Below are positions 7,719 through 15,425 of a stretch of DNA of 21,723 bases, one piece after another; within the stretch, counting starts at the first letter, position 1; each line of letters begins with the position of its first letter. Below the pieces are notes generated by a model. The model did not search any database. It was not told the DNA's origin and worked only from the letters and a program-made list of their open reading frames with translations. Origin of the DNA: a virus. A program made the translations under genes and the position numbers. The stretch is taken from positions 1 to 21,723 of the IMG/VR virus record IMGVR_UViG_3300034160_000008; one strand, 5' to 3'.

Positions 7719-8497
7719 TATGCGTACCTTACCCAAAGGGATGGAGAACCCGCAGTTGTATTTGCCGCTTGCCCAAGTAGACGCCATGAGCCAGCTGGTG
7801 CGGCTGCACCGGCAGGTATACCACTGCCATGTGCCCATCGCAAACCCGAGCCGGCCTGCACAGAATCTACGACCATAGCAGCTGGAGGTGTTCTGGCAAG
7901 AAAACCATAGGTTCCAACAGCGCCGTAGCCTAGTCCTGCTGTGGCAGCTAGTACATTAGCCGTAGTTACACTTGCAGATGAACCAGCTGGACCCTGAGGA
8001 CCCGTAGGACCAGTGGCCCCATCCAAACCGTTTGTACCATTTGTACCATTTGTACCCGCAGGACCTTGTGGACCTGTCGGACCCGTAGGACCGGCCGGAC
8101 CTTGAGGACCCGTGGGACCAACAGGCCCACCGGACGGGCCAGTGGCACCCGTAGCACCTTGCGGACCAGTAGGTCCTGGGACAGTACTATCTGCTCCAGT
8201 AGCGCCTGTCGGGCCTATAGGCCCTTGAGGACCAGTTGGACCCGTCGGACCAGCAGGGCCTTGGGGACCAGTTGGACCAGGGGGGCCTCCAGACGGACCT
8301 GTCGGACCAGTAGGACCCGCAGGACCCGTCGGACCAGTAGCGCCACTTCCGCCGCCAGACGCAATAAACTCTTCAAATTCATTCTTGCTAAGCTTAGTGT
8401 CAAGTGCGCGCTGCACAGCAGTACGATTATTCTGCTGATCATTTTCGCTATACTGCTTGCTGGGCCGGGGTAGTGACGGCCTGTACATGTCGCTCAT
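7718..8497 (-). CDS. Collagen-like tail fibre protein
   Basis: A 259-residue protein in three parts. Residues 1-51 form a probable virion-attachment region ([20 protein letters not shown]). Residues 52-172 are collagen-like Gly-X-Y triplets, mostly [12 protein letters not shown], broken at SGGPP, DSTVP and SGGPV. The last 87 residues form a non-repetitive, Ala/Gly-rich C-terminal domain ([19 protein letters not shown]) that probably trimerises or binds receptor. Collagen-like segments in phage fibres form rigid triple helices. The start overlaps the nozzle gene's stop (ATGA) and the stop overlaps the assembly-type gene (TAATG). Confidence 0.85.
   Translation of the reverse strand: MSDMYRPSLPRPSKQYSENDQQNNRTAVQRALDTKLSKNEFEEFIASGGGSGATGPTGPAGPTGPTGPSGGPPGPTGPQGPAGPTGPTGPQGPIGPTGATGADSTVPGPTGPQGATGATGPSGGPVGPTGPQGPAGPTGPTGPQGPAGTNGTNGTNGLDGATGPTGPQGPAGSSASVTTANVLAATAGLGYGAVGTYGFLARTPPAAMVVDSVQAGSGLRWAHGSGIPAGAAAPAGSWRLLGQAANTTAGSPSLWVRYA
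7982..8344 (-). repeat. Gly-X-Y collagen-like coding repeat
   Basis: About 40 Gly-X-Y triplets, with an internal duplication: the sequence PSGGP(P/V)[10 protein letters not shown] and about 25 following residues occur twice. At 8031-8057 there is a true DNA tandem repeat, three copies of the 9-mer TTTGTACCA (the last with a final C), encoding GTNGTNGTN. Confidence 0.85.
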
Positions 8498-10038
8498 CGA
8501 CCACCAGCTCCCTTAAGACGGAACCTGAATTTACCCATGGCCCACGTTGAAGGAGTAACTTCATCAAGTCGCATGCTGATCTGGCGAGCTCGCATACGCA
8601 CAGGCAGATAACCCTTTACAGTATTCAGCGCCACTGGGCCGTAGGACACAGAGTTTGAATTAGGAGCCTGTTTACAAGTAAACGTAATGCTAAGATCAGG
8701 GTCAGAACCTACCGATGCAGCTACGTTAACAAGATCAGGATATACACGATCAATGCGATACGTGTTTGTTCCTTCATCTACGTCCATAGCGCCTGTTTCT
8801 GCGTAGACATTGCGCGGACTACCGTCAGCTGTAACACCAATCTCTTGGGCGTAGATGGCTTGACCATTAATCCCAAGAGGCTTGTCTTCCCAAACAGGAT
8901 TTAGCCACGCAGTACGCGACATATTACCAGTGGCCCAATACGTATCCTGGCCTTTGTTAAAGCTGAACAAAGCATAGCGATCTGGTGTAGCTGACGCTTC
9001 TGAAGGGAAAAACCACCACAATTCCTGATTATGTTGGTTAACACCGCCATTGATAAGATGCTGTTCGGAAAGATTAGAATTATAGAATACATCGTAATCA
9101 ATTGTAGTCGGCACAGGGCTAACTGCGCCATTGTACATCCAGAAACTCCCCTGGCCCAGCCACATAGCGCCAAATGAGGTCTGGAACAGTGCAGCGCTAG
9201 AAGCTAGGTCACATTCTGTAGATACGCGCCTACGACCATAGTAATACGGTGCACCCACATATTCAATCATATGTGCATCAGTGTCTGTCAATACAAGTAT
9301 GCCGCCAGGCACAAGACATGCACCAATAATAACACCGTTAGACTGGAGGTCAAAACCACCAGCAGAGTTTGTAGAGATAGGCGTCCAATCATCGTAAGTA
9401 CGACGAGAAGCCCATTTTACTCGGCGAGGGTTATTCTTACCACCCATCACCATAAGAAATTCTTCATCGGTAGCAATAACAAGAGTATTGTCTACGGGTG
9501 CTCCAGCAATTGGCGCTGAGATGGTCGCAGGTGTAACTGGGTCCCATTTACAAAGACGACCGTCCTGTGAGGACACAGACATTAGCAATTTACCAAAGTT
9601 GGTCATGGACCACATAGCAGTACTGTCTAGCGTAACACCACCACTAGACGTTCCATAAGCGCCACCTCCATATGCGCCTGTACCATAACCCAGCATACCA
9701 CCTGGATTATAGCCGAGGCCGGAGGGCGTAATGTCATAGAATGTATATGTACCATCAGGATTAATCTGGGTGCCCCACAGTTTATCTGCGGCGCCAAAAG
9801 CAGCCCAAGGATTTTTAAGCAAATCACGCCAAGAATAGGTGCTGCGAACAGGTTCTAGCGGAGGCGTGCCCATATTGGGAATATCGTACAACTTAACCCA
9901 ACCACCAATCGGGGTCAGGACCTTATTTACCCAGCGAATAAGATTGCCATTCCACCAAGACCGCCCAGCTGCGTACTGAGTGCTCGTCCTGTTAAGGCCA
10001 GGGGGCAGATCAAATATGCTTTGGTTCTGTCCGCTCAT
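8494..10038 (-). CDS. Nozzle-type tail protein
   Basis: A 514-residue protein beginning [20 protein letters not shown] and containing [20 protein letters not shown] with GGWVKLYD. This opening is characteristic of large podoviral tail-tube or nozzle proteins that sit under the adaptor. The body is rich in Gly, Tyr and Trp with many short strands (for example [55 protein letters not shown]), consistent with a beta-propeller. Its predicted role is to form the narrow exit of the short tail. It overlaps its neighbours by ATGA on both sides. Unusually, it is separated from the adaptor gene by fibre and lysis genes. Confidence 0.75.
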   Translation of the reverse strand: MSGQNQSIFDLPPGLNRTSTQYAAGRSWWNGNLIRWVNKVLTPIGGWVKLYDIPNMGTPPLEPVRSTYSWRDLLKNPWAAFGAADKLWGTQINPDGTYTFYDITPSGLGYNPGGMLGYGTGAYGGGAYGTSSGGVTLDSTAMWSMTNFGKLLMSVSSQDGRLCKWDPVTPATISAPIAGAPVDNTLVIATDEEFLMVMGGKNNPRRVKWASRRTYDDWTPISTNSAGGFDLQSNGVIIGACLVPGGILVLTDTDAHMIEYVGAPYYYGRRRVSTECDLASSAALFQTSFGAMWLGQGSFWMYNGAVSPVPTTIDYDVFYNSNLSEQHLINGGVNQHNQELWWFFPSEASATPDRYALFSFNKGQDTYWATGNMSRTAWLNPVWEDKPLGINGQAIYAQEIGVTADGSPRNVYAETGAMDVDEGTNTYRIDRVYPDLVNVAASVGSDPDLSITFTCKQAPNSNSVSYGPVALNTVKGYLPVRMRARQISMRLDEVTPSTWAMGKFRFRLKGAGGR

Positions 10039-10316
10039 TTTGTATCATCCAAATCGCATTTATCGGGTTCGACTACGGTCTCTTTTGTAGTATGGGTCTT
10101 AAATCCACCGGCAAAAGCTAGTGCTGCAGCAAGGGCAGCTCCAAGTAATTCGCCTAATCTGCCGTTAACATCGCACTGCGCTTTTCCTTCAAGAATCTCG
10201 CCCGAATGCCAAATACACGCACCTTCAGCTAAAAGAACTGCGACTACATGCGCAGCAATTACAAAAGCCACTAACCAAAAACACGCCCTAACAACATCAA
10301 AATGAGGCGCGCTCAT
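10035..10316 (-). CDS. Small membrane protein, two predicted segments
   Basis: A 93-residue protein with a hydrophobic segment near the N-terminus (ACFWLVAFVIAAHVVAVLLA, about 11-30) and a second one at about 52-70 (LGELLGAALAAALAFAGG). Between them lies a short loop containing Cys residues (ACIWHS...AQCDVNG). The tail is charged ([16 protein letters not shown]). It overlaps the previous gene (ATGA) and the nozzle gene (ATGA). Its place in a block with an endolysin and other membrane proteins suggests a lysis-related role, possibly holin or antiholin, but no family is recognised. Confidence 0.65.
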   Translation of the reverse strand: MSAPHFDVVRACFWLVAFVIAAHVVAVLLAEGACIWHSGEILEGKAQCDVNGRLGELLGAALAAALAFAGGFKTHTTKETVVEPDKCDLDDTK

Positions 10317-10573
10317 TTAGAACTACCAAAAATAGGCTTCAACTTCTTACGTAGGTGGTCGTGCATATACTGGGTGCCCTCACCCCTACGTTCAGCTGCA
10401 TGCAATTCTTCAAGCTCTTTAGGTGTCATTTGTTTAGCTATAGCAGGAATGGCCGCTTTAACAATAACCTCAATCAGTCCTGCCCAGAAAGTAGCACTAC
10501 CGCCAGCTTTGTAGGCCCCGAAGCCAAGAGCTCCGAGACCCACAACAGTAATTGCTACTAAAACCCAGTTCAC
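10313..10573 (-). CDS. Small membrane-anchored protein with charged tail
   Basis: The start is taken as a GTG at 10573, four bases after the holin-like gene's stop and nine bases after an AAGG. The frame is open to 10642, but that would overlap the holin-like gene by 65 bases and shows no ribosome site. The 86-residue product begins MNWVLVAITVVGLGALGFGA, a clear membrane segment. It then has a possible second weak hydrophobic stretch (FWAGLIEVIVKAAIPAIA) and a charged helical tail (TPKELEELHAAERRGE). The layout could suit an inner-membrane spanin-type partner, but the tail is short for that family and I cannot assign it. Confidence 0.55.
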   Translation of the reverse strand: MNWVLVAITVVGLGALGFGAYKAGGSATFWAGLIEVIVKAAIPAIAKQMTPKELEELHAAERRGEGTQYMHDHLRKKLKPIFGSSK

Positions 10574-10577
10574 TGCA

Positions 10578-10763
10578 TCATGCCTTGGGCTTATTCGGAA
10601 CAAGATATGTGACAGCAGCCGTAAGAAGGGCGCCACCAACAACGCTAATCATGTCGATCATGCTTGGTGTAATCCAACCAGTGGACACACCAAAAACACT
10701 TACGAGAGCAACTAAGCTGGTGATGAACGCAGCTAGGGCTTTGTGGGCAGTGGTCTCGGGCAT
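10578..10763 (-). CDS. Putative holin, two membrane segments
   Basis: A 61-residue protein with two hydrophobic stretches, about residues 9-27 (ALAAFITSLVALVSVFGV) and 37-54 (DMISVVGGALLTAAVTYL), and a short basic end (VPNKPKA). Size and topology fit small phage holins, which permeabilise the inner membrane so that endolysin can reach the wall. AAGGAG lies six bases before the ATG. It follows the endolysin gene after ten bases, supporting a lysis role. The alternative is an antiholin or unrelated membrane protein, because several other small membrane proteins lie alongside. Confidence 0.65.
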   Translation of the reverse strand: MPETTAHKALAAFITSLVALVSVFGVSTGWITPSMIDMISVVGGALLTAAVTYLVPNKPKA

Positions 10764-10773
10764 TGTAGTCTCC

Positions 10774-11226
10774 TTAATGGGTTAAGAACAGTTTCTTCTC
10801 TGCTTCACGACGGCGAGTTAGGCCAGCCATGACTTTGCCAGCGGCCTTATTCCACAAAAGGAATGAATTTGCAGCGCCCGCCGTATCTCCTGCGTTAAAT
10901 TTTTTCACAACTGACGACTTAGCAAAATTGCCAGGCCCAATATTATAACAAAGACTAACCATTGCTCCAAACTGATTTGACGCAGGCTCTTTAGTGATTG
11001 CCTTAGATACTGCATTTTCGTATTTTTCTAATGACTTTACCAAGTACTCATCAGCTTGAGCCTGTGTAATGGTAAGCCCTTTATACACTTTTATAATCCC
11101 AGCAGCAGACGTCAAACCGTAACCAATAGTCCAAGGCTCACCGCCTGTACCAGGATCAGGATACGCCTTTAACCTGCAGCCTTCAAACTGCTTAATCAAA
11201 TCAATTCCTGCTTTATTAGTTTTCAT
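10774..11226 (-). CDS. Endolysin, T4-type lysozyme (GH24 muramidase)
   Basis: A 150-residue lysozyme of the T4/P22 family, which hydrolyses peptidoglycan at lysis. The start is the ATG at 11226, six bases after GGAGG; it overlaps the stop of the preceding small gene (TAATG). The catalytic arrangement is visible: Glu15 in KQFEGCRLKAY, Asp24 in PDPGTGG and Thr33 in PWTIGYG. Later family features include SLCYNIGPGNFAKSSVVKKF and a C-terminus with AGLTRRREAEKKLF. There is no signal peptide or signal-anchor segment, so export probably depends on a holin. A longer frame to 11247 (MWPWRHL) lacks support. It is distinct from the virion lysozyme at 1198-2043. Confidence 0.92.
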   Translation of the reverse strand: MKTNKAGIDLIKQFEGCRLKAYPDPGTGGEPWTIGYGLTSAAGIIKVYKGLTITQAQADEYLVKSLEKYENAVSKAITKEPASNQFGAMVSLCYNIGPGNFAKSSVVKKFNAGDTAGAANSFLLWNKAAGKVMAGLTRRREAEKKLFLTH

Positions 11227-11366
11227 TAAATGCCTCCACGGCCACAAGAGCTTATTCTTGACATCAGCACATGATCGTTATATTCTGAGCGCACTGCTTC
11301 TGTGACAACAAGTATCGCCAATATGGCAAGAACAGCACCAGAAATATGTTGAGTAAGTTTGGTCAT
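11226..11366 (-). CDS. 46-residue single-pass membrane protein
   Basis: A very short gene. Both ends interlock with neighbours: its ATG at 11366 shares bases with the upstream stop (TAATG), and its TAA at 11226-11228 shares bases with the endolysin ATG (TAATG). The protein is MTKLTQHISGAVLAILAILV and continues VTEAVRSEYNDHVLMSRISS and CGRGGI. A hydrophobic stretch spans residues 8-22, followed by a polar tail with one cysteine. Its position directly before the endolysin suggests a lysis accessory (holin-, antiholin- or spanin-like), but I do not recognise the family. No lipobox is seen. Confidence 0.65.
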   Translation of the reverse strand: MTKLTQHISGAVLAILAILVVTEAVRSEYNDHVLMSRISSCGRGGI

Positions 11367-11551
11367 TATTTTGGCGTCCCACCAAACACATCAGCATAAA
11401 ACGACTTTAGAGCAAAATAACCGCCCACAACACCGGCTACCCAAGCAGCCCATACCCGCATTGTAGACCAAAACCATACAACTCGTTTTTCTTTTTCAAG
11501 TAACGCCCGCAGTTCTACAACCTCTTCGTCTGTAAAATCCTGATGGGCCAT
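11366..11551 (-). CDS. 61-residue membrane-anchored protein
   Basis: The first 24 residues are charged and helical (FTDEEVVELRALLEKEKR). A Trp-rich hydrophobic segment follows at about 25-48 (WFWSTMRVWAAWVAGVVGGY), then a short tail. AGGA lies ten bases before the ATG. It starts 12 bases after the tail-fibre stop and is coupled by TAATG to the next small membrane gene. Similar short proteins with an acidic helix and one membrane segment occur near lysis genes in phages, but I cannot give a family name. A holin-like or lysis-regulating role is inferred from the neighbourhood. Confidence 0.65.
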   Translation of the reverse strand: MAHQDFTDEEVVELRALLEKEKRVVWFWSTMRVWAAWVAGVVGGYFALKSFYADVFGGTPK

Positions 11552-11563
11552 TTCATAAAAATC

Positions 11564-12667
11564 CTACTTAATGCCATAGATGTAGGCTGCGCCGCTGTCA
11601 AACGAAGCTGCAGAACTCCAACCCAAGTTAATCGATGTTGAACCATTATTAACACTAAGGGAATTACAACCAACATCGCTAAGGCCTGCATTAGCCTTGA
11701 AGATTGCAAAATGTCCGATAGTAGAAGTAAGATCGCATTCGATGAATCCATAAAGAACATCCGCCGCACCGTATCCACTCGCACTACCGACTCGTGCCCC
11801 GTTAATCTGGAAATCGCCACTTGCGCCAGACAACGAAGTGTTAGTGATACAAATACGAACAGATTTGTAACTGCCGAGAGATAGTCCTGTCGCAGTTACA
11901 TCTTGCCCACTCAGTCCCGAGGACCATAGAAGTGTGAAACTAGCCGGCACTGAAGGAGGTGGGATTGCTGCGATTGCAGCCGTCACAAAAGCAGTAGTTG
12001 CAAGCGATGTATCATTATCACCAGGGGAAGGTGTAGGTGCTGTGGGATTACCACTGAATCCAGGACTTGAGAGAGGCGCCAAGCCAGCAGCGCCAGCCGT
12101 AACTGCAGCAGTTACAAACGCAGTCGTTGCAATTGACGTATCGTTGTCCCCAGGTGAAGGAGTGGGCGCGGTCGGATTACCCGTCAGCGCAGGGCTATTA
12201 GACAGAACAACTGAACCAGAGCCAGTTGCTGTATTAAAGTCAGTGTAAGCAGCCTGCCAAGATGCAGCCGTAGTGCCAGTAATAAGAATACAAGTCAGCT
12301 TAACAGCCGTACCAGGCAACACGGTAATAATGGCATTGCCACCTGACGAATTAACTGTCAGATTACCAGTAGAGCTGTTTATGATGAGATAAGACCAGCC
12401 CAACGTAAGGCCGGATACAACAGGTAAAACAATAGTCTGAGTCAGAACACCTGTAAAAATTTGAAAATACGTGCTTACAACAGTAAACGCAGTACTTCCT
12501 GCAGCCGTAGCAGTAATCGTCAAGCCAGCATTTTTAGTTACTGGACCCGAGCCAAATAAAGCATCAATTGCATCGAGATCATCGTTGATCTTCTCGCCCC
12601 ACGTGTCGTTGGAAGCACCTACTTCTGGTTTGGTAAGATCTAGATTAGTAGTAAATGTATCAGCCAT
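11564..12667 (-). CDS. Tail fibre protein with GNPTAPTP repeats
   Basis: A 367-residue fibre. The N-terminus ([20 protein letters not shown], residues 9-28, then [10 protein letters not shown]) is a common start of phage tail fibres. The middle is Ser/Thr/Val-rich beta structure. Two phage-fibre repeats occur at about residues 158-200 and 201-234, each with [20 protein letters not shown] and AFVTAA, the pattern of the short tail-fibre repeat family. The C-terminal ~120 residues are non-repetitive and probably the receptor-facing tip ([20 protein letters not shown]). An AAGGA lies eight bases before the ATG. It is placed before the lysis block and is a second fibre besides the collagen-like one. 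Confidence 0.85.
   Translation of the reverse strand: MADTFTTNLDLTKPEVGASNDTWGEKINDDLDAIDALFGSGPVTKNAGLTITATAAGSTAFTVVSTYFQIFTGVLTQTIVLPVVSGLTLGWSYLIINSSTGNLTVNSSGGNAIITVLPGTAVKLTCILITGTTAASWQAAYTDFNTATGSGSVVLSNSPALTGNPTAPTPSPGDNDTSIATTAFVTAAVTAGAAGLAPLSSPGFSGNPTAPTPSPGDNDTSLATTAFVTAAIAAIPPPSVPASFTLLWSSGLSGQDVTATGLSLGSYKSVRICITNTSLSGASGDFQINGARVGSASGYGAADVLYGFIECDLTSTIGHFAIFKANAGLSDVGCNSLSVNNGSTSINLGWSSAASFDSGAAYIYGIK
11966..12196 (-). repeat. Two tandem tail-fibre repeats (43-residue spacing)
   Basis: The first unit covers 12068-12196 and the second 11966-12067. Both encode [16 protein letters not shown](I/L)AT followed by TAFVTAA. The DNA copies differ mainly at silent positions, so the duplication is old or under protein-level selection rather than a recent copy. 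Confidence 0.8.
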
Positions 12668-12678
12668 TGCTTTGTTCC

Positions 12679-13209
12679 TTACCGACCATAGTAGCTATCG
12701 TTATTCTGACTGTATGAATTATACGAATTACTTGGAGCAACTCGATCACCGTATTTAGCATACCCAACCTGGCCACCGCCCAAAACAACATTATTATTAA
12801 ACGTATTGCCTGCAAAGCTAGGGTCATACGGCGCACGATCGTAAGAAATCTTTGGACTAAAGATGTTTTGAAGCATTCCGGGAATAGCGTTTTGCGGCAC
12901 ATAAGAGGCGGGGGTAGGAGCAGGATAGGTTGGCCTATTCAGCACACGGCTTATAACACCTTGTACTATAGGATGATTTACAAGCTGCTGAACCATAGGG
13001 TGAAGGGCCGGAGCAGGGGCGGGTGTCTTCATCTGCGTGCCGGAAACCGATCCGCTCATAACACCCGTATTGCCGCCTAACCTACCACCAAAACCCCCAC
13101 CTCCGCCTCCGCCACCCATACCTCCACCGATGCCGCCATTACCTAGTCCACCGGCGCCACCGCCGCCAGGGCGACCCATGTTAGAACCAAAGTCATCGCG
13201 AGCGCTCAT
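12679..13209 (-). CDS. Gly-rich putative virion protein
   Basis: A 176-residue protein whose first ~50 residues are almost all Gly ([20 protein letters not shown]). A helical Pro-bordered middle follows ([20 protein letters not shown]), then a Tyr/Asn/Ser-rich C-terminus ([15 protein letters not shown]). The Gly-rich arm may be a flexible linker to another virion part. AAGGC lies six bases before the ATG, a modest ribosome site. The gene lies nine bases after the Ig-like gene and is followed 11 bases later by the tail fibre. No family is recognised; a tail or fibre-attachment role is inferred from position. Confidence 0.6.
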   Translation of the reverse strand: MSARDDFGSNMGRPGGGGAGGLGNGGIGGGMGGGGGGGGFGGRLGGNTGVMSGSVSGTQMKTPAPAPALHPMVQQLVNHPIVQGVISRVLNRPTYPAPTPASYVPQNAIPGMLQNIFSPKISYDRAPYDPSFAGNTFNNNVVLGGGQVGYAKYGDRVAPSNSYNSYSQNNDSYYGR

Positions 13210-13218
13210 TGTACTGCC

Positions 13219-13557
13219 TTAAACAATCGGGCCAACGGCTGCAGAAGTAGCAAGCGTTGAGCCAGCGGGGTTTGAAGCTGTTACATCCACGGTAACTGTC
13301 TTAGTAGCATCACCAGCAACCGTTGTATATGTATTTTGGTTAGTGCCTACGTTTACACCGGCAACTTTCCACTGATATGAATACACAATTGGTGCTGCGC
13401 CTATCCATGTGCCAGTGGACGCAGTAAGAACGCTACCAACGGTAAGCGTACCAGTAATTACAGGCAACACACTGTTTGCCGGCTTAGGCAGCGCCATGCC
13501 TGCTGCACCCATCTGACCGCAGATATAGATGCCCAAAGCGTCGAGCGATACGCTCAT
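13219..13557 (-). CDS. Small Ig-like domain virion protein
   Basis: The start is the ATG at 13557 (MSVSLDALGIYICGQMGAAG), five bases after GGAGG. The frame is open further to 13614, but that overlaps the adaptor gene. Residues about 35-110 form a bacterial Ig-like or PKD-like fold: ITGTLTVGSVLTASTGTWIG, the core tryptophan in SYQWKVAGVNVG, then a repeating Thr/Val strand region ending ASNPAGSTLATSAAVG. Ig-like domains decorate many phage virions and bind sugars or other virion proteins. It lies one base after the adaptor stop. Possible roles are head or tail decoration. Confidence 0.7.
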   Translation of the reverse strand: MSVSLDALGIYICGQMGAAGMALPKPANSVLPVITGTLTVGSVLTASTGTWIGAAPIVYSYQWKVAGVNVGTNQNTYTTVAGDATKTVTVDVTASNPAGSTLATSAAVGPIV

Positions 13558-13558
13558 A

Positions 13559-14263
13559 TCAGCCTCCAAGCAGGATACCAGTGCGCGTAACATCGCTCCT
13601 GGTAGGCCCGCCATAAACGTTAATCTCGCGCTTTAAAGGAGTAGAACCCATTCGCGCTTGCTTTGCCGTAAGATTGATCGTATCAATCTGACCAACATAC
13701 AGCCCTTTCCAAGTCGGCAACCGCTCATCTTCAGCAATGTACGGCTCAGCAGCAATCAAAGCCGCATACAAAAATGCCGTCTGATGATTAAGCGTATAAA
13801 TATTAGAATCTACCACATCGCTAAGATACGGCACTTTCTTAGAATACCGAATCTGGAGCGTTGTGCCCTGGCTGGGTACTGGCCACACATACAACTGCGA
13901 GGCCTGAATAGCATACGCCACAGGCTTGCTTGCTGGCGACGCGTTTGATGCAATAAGGTCTACCATTTCATTGATAGCCTTAGCATCCATTGCAGGACCA
14001 CCCTCGGCATTAACTAGAATCATGCGATTATAATCGCTAATGCCAAGAGCAGAAATGTCCAGCGGCCACACTTCCAAACCGGTGCACGCGTAGTCAACAG
14101 GCGGTGCTTCCGTAGCAAGACTATCTACGTCCGCATTCAAGCTGTCAACAGCCATGTCCAAGAATGTGCTAATAGCTGCGTCAGGAACGGCAATCGTATC
14201 ATCTACGTCCAGCCAGTCTCTGACCTTAGCTCGCCATCCAACAGTTGTAGTGGGCCAAGCCAT
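13559..14263 (-). CDS. Head-to-tail adaptor protein (SU10/P22-like)
   Basis: A 234-residue protein of the podoviral adaptor type, which docks under the portal ring. Features include an N-terminal helical part (VGWRAKVRDWLDVDDTIAVP and DAAISTFLDMAVDSLNADVD), a middle strand region with LYVWPVPSQGTTLQIRYSKK, and the helix HQTAFLYAALIAAEPYIAED followed by LPTWKGLYVGQIDTINLTAK. This matches the adaptor family found in SU10-like phages. AAGGAGG lies five bases before the ATG at 14263. The start is well supported, and the gene is separated from the next by a single base. Confidence 0.75.
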   Translation of the reverse strand: MAWPTTTVGWRAKVRDWLDVDDTIAVPDAAISTFLDMAVDSLNADVDSLATEAPPVDYACTGLEVWPLDISALGISDYNRMILVNAEGGPAMDAKAINEMVDLIASNASPASKPVAYAIQASQLYVWPVPSQGTTLQIRYSKKVPYLSDVVDSNIYTLNHQTAFLYAALIAAEPYIAEDERLPTWKGLYVGQIDTINLTAKQARMGSTPLKREINVYGGPTRSDVTRTGILLGG

Positions 14264-14273
14264 ATCGGCCTCC

Positions 14274-14540
14274 TTAGTAGAGTGCTACAAGAGAGCCGGC
14301 AGACGTGCCTGTTGCATTTACTCGACTGGTCTGGATTGGAAGGACAGAACCTGCCAGTACGCCCGTAAATAGCACAGTAGTCGAGCTGTTGGGAAGAACG
14401 CAAGTGATGTTGCCGGCAGTGCCGACATAGATACCGCGAGTAATGTAAGGCAAGCTAGTCACATCGCTGGGCGTAATCGCACCAAACTGCGGTGAGGACT
14501 GGATACCCGAATTACCCGGACGAATTGCATGGTCAACCAT
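14274..14540 (-). CDS. Small protein resembling GTA spike-base family end
   Basis: An 88-residue beta-rich protein: AITPSDVTSLPYITRGIYVG, then TAGNITCVLPNSSTTVLFTG, then LAGSVLPIQTSRVNATGTSA and GSLVALY. The pattern (T-P-x-D-x-T-x-L-P-x-x-T-R-x-I/L-Y-V-G-T-A-G, later V-N-A-T-G-T-x-A) is shared with small phage virion proteins and with the spike-base protein described in the Rhodobacter gene transfer agent. A role in decorating the capsid or a tail spike base is possible; the similarity is from memory of the pattern, not a search. It lies ten bases upstream of the adaptor gene. Confidence 0.65.
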   Translation of the reverse strand: MVDHAIRPGNSGIQSSPQFGAITPSDVTSLPYITRGIYVGTAGNITCVLPNSSTTVLFTGVLAGSVLPIQTSRVNATGTSAGSLVALY

Positions 14541-14563
14541 TTGAGTTCACTCCTTATAGGTGC

Positions 14564-14863
14564 TCAATAATGTTTCAGTGTTAGCTTAGGCATAGCTTCA
14601 AGGCGACGCATCACCTCTTTTTCGTTCCCTGGCGCAAGTGCGTTGAAGCCCTCTGCAAACCACTGATCAAGAACAACCAGTGGGATGGAGCCAACCTTTT
14701 TCCAAGTGCGCGACTTATTCCAGCCGCCGGGGTTCAGGTGTGCCTCAAGACGAAGATCGTCGAGAACAGGCTCAACATCTTCCGTACGCTTATGATGGAT
14801 ATTAGCCGTATCATAATCGTACGCAAAGGTTTCATCAACGACTTTGCGCCAGGGGTCAGACAT
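14564..14863 (-). CDS. Hypothetical virion-region protein, 99 residues
   Basis: The protein starts MSDPWRKVVDETFAYDYDTA and has an amphipathic middle (VEPVLDDLRLEAHLNPGGW), then WKKVGSIPLVVLDQWFAEGF and a C-terminal helix (EKEVMRRLEAMPKLTLKHY). Proteins with this overall look (a W-R-K-V opening, a V-E-P-V-L helix and an S-I-P-x-V-V strand) are common between capsid and adaptor genes of podoviruses, where their function is unknown. Its ATG overlaps the previous stop (TAATG at 14861-14865). Confidence 0.65.
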   Translation of the reverse strand: MSDPWRKVVDETFAYDYDTANIHHKRTEDVEPVLDDLRLEAHLNPGGWNKSRTWKKVGSIPLVVLDQWFAEGFNALAPGNEKEVMRRLEAMPKLTLKHY

Positions 14864-15123
14864 TAGATCGGCCTCACACGCTGAGGCTTAGAAGGCTTGT
14901 CATTACCAGCACGAGTGCCGGCGCTCTTCATAGCAGGACGAGTTTTGCCCGTATCAAGAAGCTTTACTGCGATCGAAGGGGCACTCTTTGAAGGAGCAGC
15001 CACTTTGTTCATGGGCTTGGAACGACCATTAGTACCCTGGACTCCACGAGCAATGTTGCCCTTAGAGCCCACGTCTTTAGGGCCACCAAACGGATACATG
15101 CCAGAGCTAGGGTTCTTAGCCAT
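14863..15123 (-). CDS. Small basic hypothetical protein, 86 residues
   Basis: A Lys/Arg/Ser/Pro-rich, probably disordered protein (for example NGRSKPMNKVAAPSKSAPSI and KPSKPQRVRPI). GGGAG lies six bases before the ATG at 15123. It overlaps the upstream gene by eight bases and the downstream gene by TAATG, so it belongs in the same coupled string. Its basic, flexible character would suit contact with DNA or an acidic capsid surface, but no family is recognised. Confidence 0.6.
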   Translation of the reverse strand: MAKNPSSGMYPFGGPKDVGSKGNIARGVQGTNGRSKPMNKVAAPSKSAPSIAVKLLDTGKTRPAMKSAGTRAGNDKPSKPQRVRPI

Positions 15124-15343
15124 TGGTAACTCCCGAGCTCAGTTCTGCCTTGGTGGGCGCCGGCTTGGTGGACTTTGCAGGAATGGGCTCAGGCGTAGGC
15201 TCATCCTCGGCGTATTCAAGAACGCCCATGCCAACAAGGTATTCGCACAGGCTGTCGTCACCCTCGAGATCAAACTTCGTACCCGTGACGTGGATCACAC
15301 TGTCAAACGGGTGTAGAAAATCTTTAGTCGCTACCATCTTCAT
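15116..15343 (-). CDS. Small protein downstream of capsid gene, 75 residues
   Basis: A folded-looking N-terminal half, MKMVATKDFLHPFDSVIHVT, then GTKFDLEGDDSLCEYLVGMG, is followed by a Pro/Lys/Ala-rich tail (PTPEPIPAKSTKPAPTKAEL). Short proteins of this type often follow the major capsid gene in tailed phages; their role is uncertain. The start is the ATG at 15343, nine bases after AAGGAGGG; a second ATG two codons on is possible. It is the first gene after the capsid gene and is separated from it by 82 bases. Confidence 0.65.
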   Translation of the reverse strand: MKMVATKDFLHPFDSVIHVTGTKFDLEGDDSLCEYLVGMGVLEYAEDEPTPEPIPAKSTKPAPTKAELSSGVTNG

Positions 15344-15425
15344 CGTGTATTCCCTCCTTAAAGGAATGGTGGACTTATTGACATTGCCACCAAGTTTAGG
15401 CCGCGTGTGCTGGGAGGAGCACTAG

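Noticed and set aside
7719-7838. N-terminal extension of the fibre-assembly-type protein into the collagen fibre gene
   Set aside because: The ATG at 7718 overlaps the fibre stop codon and gives the familiar MEYRNP opening; the extension has no family character.
15378-15383. TTGACA on the plus strand as a promoter -35 box
   Set aside because: No -10-like sequence at 16-18 bases downstream, and no plus-strand gene follows.
15407-15422. Hairpin GTGCT/AGCAC just after the capsid stop
   Set aside because: Only a 5-bp stem with no T-run on the transcribed strand; too weak to call a terminator.
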